Assembly (NCBI GenBank): GCA_013298415.1 | Contig: JAAFHN010000072.1 | Coordinates: 1-9,863, forward strand | Reading direction: 5' to 3' | DNA: 9,863 nt | Origin: Comamonadaceae bacterium | GTDB lineage: Bacteria; Pseudomonadota; Gammaproteobacteria; Burkholderiales; Burkholderiaceae_C | In this document: in pieces, positions 1-5,533 of the stretch | Numbering within the stretch: the first letter of the stretch is position 1 | Layout: each line of letters starts with the position of its first letter | Notes under the pieces: generated by a model | The model's database searches: none | Told to the model about the DNA's origin: nothing | Seen by the model: the letters and a program-made list of their open reading frames with translations, nothing else | Position numbers and translations under genes: made by a program

Positions 1-304
1 GCATGCGGTCAATCGCTTCCAGGTTGATGCTTGCGTCTTCCCGAATGGCGGTGTGTGGGCAGCCGCCGGTTTCCACGCCCATGATGCGCTCGGCGGGCAG
101 CGCGCCGCTCTCGGTCAAGATGCGCTGGTCTTCCTTGGTGTAGATGTCGTTCGTGATCGCCACCAAGTCGTAATTGCTGCGCATGGCTTTGCAGAGCATT
201 TCCAGCAAGGTGGTTTTGCCGGAGCCCACGGGGCCGCCAATGCCCACGCGCAGGGGGGGCAGGCGCTTCATGCGGTTGGGGATGTGGTGAAGGGCTATGG
301 TCAT
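1..304 (-). CDS. ureG: Urease accessory GTPase UreG, N-terminal part (cut by window edge)
   Basis: UreG is a cytoplasmic SIMIBI-class GTPase. It works with UreE, UreF and UreD/UreH to drive GTP-dependent delivery of nickel to the urease active site. Only the first 101 codons are present; the family is usually a little over 200 residues, so about half is missing to the left. Visible motifs are the P-loop GPVGSGKT at residues 24-31, the conserved TNDIYTKED at 51-59, and GVETGGCPHTAIRED at 76-90, which contains the Cys-Pro-His metal-binding motif (82-84). The start chosen is the ATG at 304; a second in-frame ATG at 271 (MKRLPPLRVG) is possible and would remove 11 residues. The gene begins 20 bp after the ureF stop, so it belongs to a ureE-ureF-ureG operon. 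Identification is firm; only the start codon is uncertain. Confidence 0.96.
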   Translation of the reverse strand, partial: MTIALHHIPNRMKRLPPLRVGIGGPVGSGKTTLLEMLCKAMRSNYDLVAITNDIYTKEDQRILTESGALPAERIMGVETGGCPHTAIREDASINLEAIDRM

Positions 305-324
305 GGTGGATGTTTTGGCGTCGA

Positions 325-1068
325 TTAAGAACGGAAGAGGCGGGAGTATTGGTGTTCGTGCTGGCTGCTGAGGATCGCGAGCATGGGCGTGAAGGCTTGC
401 AGATCTTCCCGGCGGGTTCGCAAGGCATGGTTCACGGCAGCTTCGATGTCGTGGGCCAGAGCTTGGAGCAGGCGCTGCCCGGCGCTTTGGCCAAGTGGCA
501 CGGCCTTCACGGCAGCTGCCACTATGTTTTCGCACCACCCAAAGGCAAAGGCTTGCGCGCATTCCGCCGGGGCTGCGCCAAGCCCCGCGCAGGCCTGCGC
601 GAAGGCGAGTGGGTAGCTCAGGCTCGGCAGGGGTTCGAGGCTTTGCGTTGCGAAGCTGCTGCCGCCCACAGCGCCCAAGTTTTTCTGCCAGCCCTGCAGC
701 GAGGTGCCCATTTGCTCGCTTTGCAAGCGCAGCTCGGCCGTTTCGCGGCTTTGGCGAGACCAGTCGTCGAGTGCCCTCAGCTCGCCAGCGTTGTGCGATC
801 TGATGGCGACAATGCCCAGGCATAGCAGGGGCAGATCGCATCGGGCCAGGCTCAAGTGCAGTTGATCGATGAGCCAGGTTTGGGCGCTGGCTTCATCGCT
901 CACCAAACCGGCCTCAATGGCTGCCTCCAAACCCTCGGAGTACGAAAACCCGCCAATCGGCAGCGCTGGCGAGGCAAGCCAGATCAGCTGCAAGAGCGCT
1001 GCGCTGCTGAATCGAGGCAGCGCGGGCTCAGTGCGAGGCGGCGCAGGCTCAGTGCTGGTGGTGCTCAT
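325..1068 (-). CDS. ureF: Urease accessory protein UreF
   Basis: UreF is an all-helical cytoplasmic chaperone that joins UreD/UreH and UreG on apo-urease and is thought to gate GTPase-dependent nickel insertion. The 247-residue product fits the family length. Family signatures seen are SPALPIGGFSYSEGLE (33-48), RLQSEQMGTSL (114-124), a GWCENIVAAAVKAVPLGQ stretch (177-194), and the C-terminal HEHQYSRLFRS (237-247). The reading frame is open further upstream to an ATG at 1125. I prefer the ATG at 1068 because the extra 19 residues are low-complexity and lie inside the ureE histidine-rich coding sequence. With this start the gene overlaps the end of ureE by 20 bp, in a different frame, which suggests translational coupling. 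No strong Shine-Dalgarno is visible before it. Confidence 0.95.
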   Translation of the reverse strand: MSTTSTEPAPPRTEPALPRFSSAALLQLIWLASPALPIGGFSYSEGLEAAIEAGLVSDEASAQTWLIDQLHLSLARCDLPLLCLGIVAIRSHNAGELRALDDWSRQSRETAELRLQSEQMGTSLQGWQKNLGAVGGSSFATQSLEPLPSLSYPLAFAQACAGLGAAPAECAQAFAFGWCENIVAAAVKAVPLGQSAGQRLLQALAHDIEAAVNHALRTRREDLQAFTPMLAILSSQHEHQYSRLFRS

Positions 1069-1750
1069 GCCCAGCGTGGCCATTGCCGTGGCTGCGGGCA
1101 TGGCCATGGTTGCAATGCGGGCCATGAACGTGCGGCGCTGTGGCTGACGCTGCCGCCACGGCGATCGGGATGCTTTTGGCCGTGGGTTTGGCGGTTTGGC
1201 TGTTCAAATGCTCGTGCTCGTGTGAATGCCCGCCAGTGTGTGCATGGGCATGCTCATGTCCGTGCCCGTGCCCGTGCTCATGCGCATGTCCATGCCCCGC
1301 CGCATAGGCTCCTGCCTCTGGCTCAAAGGGCGCGTCAACGGCTTCCACGTCCAGGTGCATCGCGCGCAGCATGCCGGCCAACACGTGATCGGGCTCGATT
1401 TGCAAATGGCTGGGTTGCAGCTCAATGGCCACATGGCGATTGCCCAAGTGGTAGGCCGCGCGCATCAAGTCGAAGGCGTTGCCGTGGCTGGCGCATGCGG
1501 TGATCCGAAGCACGGCTTGCGGCGCGGCGACCACTTTCACGAGGCTTCCGTCTTCGCACACCAGCAAGTCGCCGCCGCGCACCACGGTGCCGCGCGGTAA
1601 AAACACGCCCACCGCATCGACACCTTCGGCCTTGCATTCAAAACGGCTTTTTTGCCGTGTATCCCAGTCCAGCGCCACGGATTGCGCACGCTTCAAGAGC
1701 GGCGCTGCCAGGCCCCGGCCTTGGGGAATCAGTTTGTTCGCAGTTTTCAT
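1049..1750 (-). CDS. ureE: Urease accessory nickel chaperone UreE with long two-block His-rich tail
   Basis: UreE is the dimeric nickel metallochaperone that hands Ni(II) to the UreG/UreF/UreD maturation complex. The start at 1750 gives a 233-residue protein beginning MKTANKLIPQG, which aligns with the usual UreE start. An in-frame ATG at 1792 and an open frame up to 1930 add only non-family sequence. The N-terminal domain includes LDWDTRQKSRF (28-37) and LPRGTVVRGGDLL (51-63). The C-terminal metal-binding domain carries YHLGNRHV (100-107), where His106 corresponds to the interfacial nickel ligand of the family, and EPDHVLAGMLRAMHL (119-133). From residue 153 the tail has two His-rich blocks, 153-181 (14 His) and 207-233 (11 His plus Cys213), separated by an Ala-rich linker. 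The gene is first in ureEFG and has no ureC upstream, so it needs its own promoter. Confidence 0.95.
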   Translation of the reverse strand: MKTANKLIPQGRGLAAPLLKRAQSVALDWDTRQKSRFECKAEGVDAVGVFLPRGTVVRGGDLLVCEDGSLVKVVAAPQAVLRITACASHGNAFDLMRAAYHLGNRHVAIELQPSHLQIEPDHVLAGMLRAMHLDVEAVDAPFEPEAGAYAAGHGHAHEHGHGHGHEHAHAHTGGHSHEHEHLNSQTAKPTAKSIPIAVAAASATAPHVHGPHCNHGHARSHGNGHAGHEHHQH

Positions 1751-1917
1751 GGTGGGGATTGTGGCAGTCTGCGCCACGACAAGTTCAACCATAGCCCGAT
1801 CCTGGTTTTCAAAAAACGTAGCAAAGAACGCTGAAAATGATTGGACAGAGTGGCAATTTGACTCGAAAAAAGTGCCCAGGAGCCAGCACGGCAGATCCAC
1901 GCGCCACAATCTCGGGC
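1751..1917. promoter_or_regulatory. Divergent intergenic region between ureEFG and the ABC transporter operon
   Basis: These 167 bp separate two operons that point away from each other, so both promoters should lie here, although open frames read through from both sides. The centre is more AT-rich than its surroundings. It holds a short palindrome, GTTTT at 1805-1809 and AAAAC at 1813-1817. On the plus strand TTGGAC (1841-1846) and TTGACT (1858-1863) could serve as -35 elements, but I see no convincing -10 at the right distance. No convincing sigma-70 promoter was found on the minus strand either. The region is assigned from gene layout; the promoter positions are not resolved. Confidence 0.45.
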
Positions 1918-3459
1918 ATGACGACGCCACCTCGCCTTCAACTCACCGGCATGACCAAGCGCTACCCCACCGTGGTGGCCAATGATGCGGTGAGTCTGAG
2001 GGTGCAGCCGGGTGAAATCCACGCGGTGCTGGGGGAAAACGGCGCTGGAAAATCCACGCTGATGAAATTGATCTACGGGGTGACTCAGCCTGACTCTGGC
2101 GAGATCGCGCTGGATGGCAAGCGGGTGCGGGTGGCGAACCCTAAGGCGGCGCGGGCCATGGGCATCAGCATGGTGTTTCAGCATTTCAGCTTGTTTGACA
2201 CGCTGACTGTGGCCCAAAACGTGTGGCTGGGCCTGGATGCTGGCTTGAAGCTCGATGCCGTGCGCGCCCAAGTGCAGCAAAAGGCGGCGGAATACGGCTT
2301 GCCGATTGACCCGGATCGGCCTGTGCACACCTTGAGCGTGGGCGAGCGCCAGCGGGTGGAAATCATCCGCGCGCTGCTGGGCGAGCCGCGTGTGTTGATT
2401 CTTGACGAGCCTACCTCGGTGCTCACGCCACAAGCTGTGGAAAGCCTTTTCACCACCCTGCGGCAGCTGAGCCAGCAGGGTTGCAGCATCCTCTACATCA
2501 GCCACAAGCTGCACGAGATTCGCGCGCTCTGCCACGGCTGCACGGTGCTGCGGGGCGGAAAAGTCACGGGCCGCTGCGATCCGCGTGAGGAGTCGGATGC
2601 GAGCCTGTCGCGCATGATGATTGGCGCGGAGCCGCCGACTCTGAAACACGCCGCCAAGGATGCGGGCGAAGTGGCCCTGCGTTTGGTGGGCCTGAATTTG
2701 CCAAAAACCGATGTGTTCGGCACAGCCCTAAAGGGCATTGCGCTTGACTTGCGCGCAGGCGAGGTGCTGGGGGTGGCGGGTGTGAGCGGCAACGGGCAGC
2801 AAGAGCTGCTGCGAGCAATTTCAGGGGAAGATCTGGGCGCACCCGAGGGCAGCATCCAGCTTTTTGGGCAGGATGTTTCGCAAGTTGGCCCCACTTTGCG
2901 GCGCAGCTTGGGGCTTCGCTTCGTGCCGGAAGAGCGGCTTGGGCGCGGTGCGGTGCCAACGCAGAGCCTGGCGCACAACGCGATGCTCACCAGCCAGCGC
3001 GGACAGGAGGCTGCGATCAGCCCGCTGGGCTGGCTTCGCTTGCGTGCGATGCGCGAGAAGTCGCAAGGCCTGATTGATCGATTTGGCGTGAAAGCAGGCG
3101 GGCCGCAAGCGCTGGCCTCCTCGCTCTCCGGCGGCAACTTGCAAAAGTTCATTGTGGGCCGAGAGATTGCGGCAGCCCCCAAGGTGCTCGTGATCTCGCA
3201 GCCCACTTGGGGCGTGGACGTGGGCGCCGCAGCGCAAATCCACTCCGAATTGCTGTGGCTGCGCGATGCGGGCTGCGCGGTGCTCGTGTTCAGCGAGGAA
3301 ATTGACGAGCTCTACGAGCTTTCGGATCGGCTTTGCGTGATTGCGCAGGGGCGCTTATCGCCAGTGCTGCCCACTGCGCAATTGGGCATTGCAAAACTGG
3401 GGGCTTGGATGGGTGGTGCGTTTGAGTCTGAAGCGGAGGTGGCTCATGCTGCGGCTTGA
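1918..3459 (+). CDS. BMP-family purine/nucleoside ABC transporter, double-domain ATPase (NupO/YufO type)
   Basis: This is the cytoplasmic ATPase of a sugar-type importer that energises uptake of nucleosides or purine bases through the two permeases that follow. It has 513 residues, with two fused nucleotide-binding domains. NBD1 is canonical: Walker A GENGAGKST (39-47), Q-loop Gln88, signature LSVGERQ (139-145), Walker B VLILDE (159-164) and H-loop His196. NBD2 is degenerate, as is normal for this family: its P-loop position reads GVSGNGQQEL (288-297) with no Lys, it keeps a good LSGGNLQ signature (403-409), and its Walker B ends in Gln428 (VISQPTWGVD) instead of Glu. The start at 1918 (MTTPPRL) is chosen because the upstream extension to 1837 is not family-like. 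The Shine-Dalgarno is weak. The last 14 bp overlap the next gene. The substrate is inferred from family only. Confidence 0.93.
   Translation: MTTPPRLQLTGMTKRYPTVVANDAVSLRVQPGEIHAVLGENGAGKSTLMKLIYGVTQPDSGEIALDGKRVRVANPKAARAMGISMVFQHFSLFDTLTVAQNVWLGLDAGLKLDAVRAQVQQKAAEYGLPIDPDRPVHTLSVGERQRVEIIRALLGEPRVLILDEPTSVLTPQAVESLFTTLRQLSQQGCSILYISHKLHEIRALCHGCTVLRGGKVTGRCDPREESDASLSRMMIGAEPPTLKHAAKDAGEVALRLVGLNLPKTDVFGTALKGIALDLRAGEVLGVAGVSGNGQQELLRAISGEDLGAPEGSIQLFGQDVSQVGPTLRRSLGLRFVPEERLGRGAVPTQSLAHNAMLTSQRGQEAAISPLGWLRLRAMREKSQGLIDRFGVKAGGPQALASSLSGGNLQKFIVGREIAAAPKVLVISQPTWGVDVGAAAQIHSELLWLRDAGCAVLVFSEEIDELYELSDRLCVIAQGRLSPVLPTAQLGIAKLGAWMGGAFESEAEVAHAAA
3435..3440 (+). promoter_or_regulatory. Ribosome binding site for the first permease
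   Basis: A perfect GGAGGT lies 5 bp before the ATG at 3446, inside the end of the ATPase coding sequence. It decides the permease start against the much longer open frame that begins at 3341. Confidence 0.8.
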
Positions 3460-4510
3460 AGTTCGCGCACAGCCGTCCAGCCTGATGAGCTACGCCTCGC
3501 CGGCGCTGGCGCTCGGCATCACCGTGGCTGTAGCGGCCATCTTGCTGCTGCTGCTGGGCAAAGACCCGGCGGTGGGTTTGCGCGTGTTTTTGTTCGAGCC
3601 CTTCAATGGCACCCGCGCCGTCACGGAGCTGCTGCTCAAAGCCACGCCGTTGATCTTGTGCGCGGTGGGTTTGTCGCTGTGTTACCGCAGCAATGTGTGG
3701 AACATTGGCGCTGAGGGGCAGTTGCTCATGGGCGGCATCTTTGCAGGCGGGCTTGCCATGTGGTTCACCAATCAGGGCCTGAAATGGTCGCCCTGGGCGT
3801 TTTTTCCGTTTGCTGTGTTGGCCGGAGCGATTGGCGGCGCAATGTGGGCAAGCATCGTGGCCCTGCTGCGGGATCGCTTCAATGCGAACGAAATTTTGGT
3901 GAGTTTGATGCTTGTTTACGTGGCGAATTTGCTGCTGGCCTACCTCGTGTTTGGCCCTTGGAAAGACCCGAAGGGTTTCAACTTTCCGCAAACCGTGAAC
4001 TTTGATGTGAGCGTGCCGCGCTTGATTGCGGGCTTTCGGCTGAATTGGGGCTTTGTGCTGGCGCTGCTGGTGGCCGTGGCTGCGGCGCTGATGCTGTTTC
4101 GCTCCTGGGCTGGCTACAAGTTGCAAGTGGGCGGCTTGGCTCCCGCTGCTGCGCGGTATGCGGGCTTCAGCGCCCGGCAGTCGCTGTGGACTGCATTGCT
4201 GGTATCCGGCGCGCTTGCGGGCGTGGCAGGGGCCTTGGACGTGACTGGCCCCAGCGGCCAGCTCACGCCGCACCTGTCTGTGGGCTACGGCTTCACGGCC
4301 ATCATCGTGGCTTTTGTGGGGCGCTTGCATCCGATTGGCTGCGTGTTTGGGGCACTTGTGCTTTCCATGTTTTTGATTGGGGGCGAGTTGGCCCAATCGC
4401 GCATTGGCTTGCCTTCTGCGCTCACTGGCGTGTTTCAAGGTGTGCTGCTGATTTCGCTTTTGGCCTGCGACACGCTCATCCATCGCCGCATGGTTTGGAG
4501 CCGGGCATGA
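3446..4510 (+). CDS. BMP-family purine/nucleoside ABC transporter permease 1 (NupP/YufP type)
   Basis: This is the first of two inner-membrane permeases forming the translocation channel, with 354 residues. It starts with a short cytoplasmic N-terminus, then a membrane helix at about 18-38. The diagnostic stretch NVWNIGAEGQLLMGG follows at 83-97, with further hydrophobic segments around 64-80, 95-107, 118-140, 150-170, 202-218, 246-264, 281-292 and 298-313. RFNANEILVSLM (144-155) is the conserved cytoplasmic loop of this branched-chain-amino-acid/sugar permease superfamily. The start at 3446 is supported by GGAGGT five bases upstream. The gene overlaps the ATPase by 14 bp and the second permease by ATGA, so all three should be made in fixed ratio. 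Family assignment is firm; the exact substrate (nucleoside, xanthine or another purine) cannot be read from the sequence. Confidence 0.92.
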   Translation: MLRLEVRAQPSSLMSYASPALALGITVAVAAILLLLLGKDPAVGLRVFLFEPFNGTRAVTELLLKATPLILCAVGLSLCYRSNVWNIGAEGQLLMGGIFAGGLAMWFTNQGLKWSPWAFFPFAVLAGAIGGAMWASIVALLRDRFNANEILVSLMLVYVANLLLAYLVFGPWKDPKGFNFPQTVNFDVSVPRLIAGFRLNWGFVLALLVAVAAALMLFRSWAGYKLQVGGLAPAAARYAGFSARQSLWTALLVSGALAGVAGALDVTGPSGQLTPHLSVGYGFTAIIVAFVGRLHPIGCVFGALVLSMFLIGGELAQSRIGLPSALTGVFQGVLLISLLACDTLIHRRMVWSRA

Positions 4511-5427
4511 ACGAATTCGCACTGCTGCTGGCCGCCACCTTCGCCGCAGGCACGCCGCTGGCGCTGGCTGCGATGGGTTTGCTCATCAATGAAAAAGCGG
4601 GCGTGTTGAACTTGGGGGCCGAGGGCATGATGCTCGTTGCGGCCCTCGCAGGCTTTGCCGTGGCGTTTCACACGCAAAGCCCGTTTCTGGGCTTTTTGGC
4701 AGGCGCTGCTGCAGGCGCGGCGCTGGCTGCCGTGTTCGCGTTGCTTGTGGTGGGCCTCAACACCAACCAATACGCGACAGGCTTGGCGATCAGCCTGTTG
4801 GGCGCGGGCTTGAGTGCGTTTTTTGGCTTGCAGTACGTGGGCAAAAAACTCGTGGATCGTGAGGCGTTTTCCTTTCCAGGCCTGGCAGACATCCCCTTCA
4901 TCGGCCCAGCGCTCTTCAAGCAGCATCCGATGGTGTACATCACGGTTGCGCTTTGCCTTGGCTTGGCGTGGTGGCTCTTTCGCACGCGCAGCGGCTTGGT
5001 GCTCAGGAGCGTGGGCGAAAACCCGCAGGCCGCGCATGCACTCGGCTACGGGGTACGCGGCATTCGCGTGGCCGCTGTGCTGGCGGGCGGTGCCATGTGC
5101 GGGCTGGCCGGAGCGTACTTGAGCGTGGTTTACGCCCCGCTGTGGGTGGAAGGCATGGTGGCGGGGCGCGGCTGGATCGCGCTTGCGCTCACGGTGTTCG
5201 CCACCTGGCGGCCTGCGCGGGCGCTGCTGGGTGCCTATCTGTTCGGCGGCGTCACGATGCTTCAGCTCTCGCTGCAAGGCGCTGGCGTTGATGTGTCTTC
5301 TCAGCTCATGAGCATGCTGCCCTACCTGGCCACCATCGTGGTGCTGGTGCTCATTTCACGCAATTCCGCCTGGATCCGGCTCAACATGCCAGCAAGCCTC
5401 GGCCAGCCTTTTGATCCGGGGAAATGA
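4507..5427 (+). CDS. BMP-family purine/nucleoside ABC transporter permease 2 (NupQ/YufQ type)
   Basis: This is the second membrane permease, with 306 residues, and it pairs with the preceding permease. The start is the ATG of an ATGA overlap, with GGAG at 4497-4500 six bases before it. Recognisable family stretches are NEKAGVLNLGAEGMML (28-43), the counterpart of NIGAEGQ in the partner, then GLNTNQYATGLAISLL (83-98), RSVGENPQAAHALGYG (about 167-182) and VAGRGWIALAL near residue 220. Several strongly hydrophobic segments lie between these. The protein ends soon after the last membrane helix. No gene for the BMP/NupN-like substrate-binding lipoprotein follows; the next gene is a regulator, so the binding protein must be encoded elsewhere. 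Confidence 0.93.
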   Translation: MNEFALLLAATFAAGTPLALAAMGLLINEKAGVLNLGAEGMMLVAALAGFAVAFHTQSPFLGFLAGAAAGAALAAVFALLVVGLNTNQYATGLAISLLGAGLSAFFGLQYVGKKLVDREAFSFPGLADIPFIGPALFKQHPMVYITVALCLGLAWWLFRTRSGLVLRSVGENPQAAHALGYGVRGIRVAAVLAGGAMCGLAGAYLSVVYAPLWVEGMVAGRGWIALALTVFATWRPARALLGAYLFGGVTMLQLSLQGAGVDVSSQLMSMLPYLATIVVLVLISRNSAWIRLNMPASLGQPFDPGK

Positions 5428-5460
5428 GGCCTTTGAAGCCTTCAGCCTCGCTTGAGAGGC
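5426..5460 (+). other. Overlapping alternative hairpins after the permease stop codon
   Basis: GCCTC at 5445-5449 can pair with GAGGC downstream (5456-5460, loop of 6) or with GAGGC upstream (5426-5430), so the two hairpins exclude each other. A smaller TGAA/TTCA pair sits inside the upstream one. No T-run follows, so this is at best a weak or Rho-assisted end of the transporter operon. The rest of the 106-bp gap to the next gene holds only a short GCCG/CGGC inverted repeat (5479-5492) and a possible but poor promoter around TTGTTG (5494-5499). Confidence 0.3.
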
Positions 5461-5533
5461 CGCTGACTCCGTTCGCAGGCCGAAAATCCGGCATTGTTGC
5501 CCCCCTGTCCAAATATTCATTGCATTCGATGCT

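Noticed and set aside
1751..1930. N-terminal extension of the ureE frame (ATG at 1792 or at 1930)
   Set aside because: The extra residues are not UreE-like, the family start matches MKTANKLIPQG at 1750, and the extension would consume the divergent promoter region.
2752..3360. Second ATPase domain as a decayed, non-functional NBD
   Set aside because: The missing P-loop Lys and the Gln in Walker B are normal for the second domain in this transporter family; the signature motif is intact.
4045..4506. Longer start for permease 2 within permease 1
   Set aside because: The added sequence is out-of-frame reading of permease 1. The ATGA overlap with GGAG upstream and the family N-terminus point to 4507.
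3290..4522. Minus-strand open frame of 410 codons opposite permease 1
   Set aside because: It is rich in Arg, His and Gln with no domain, and mirrors a clear membrane permease on the plus strand.
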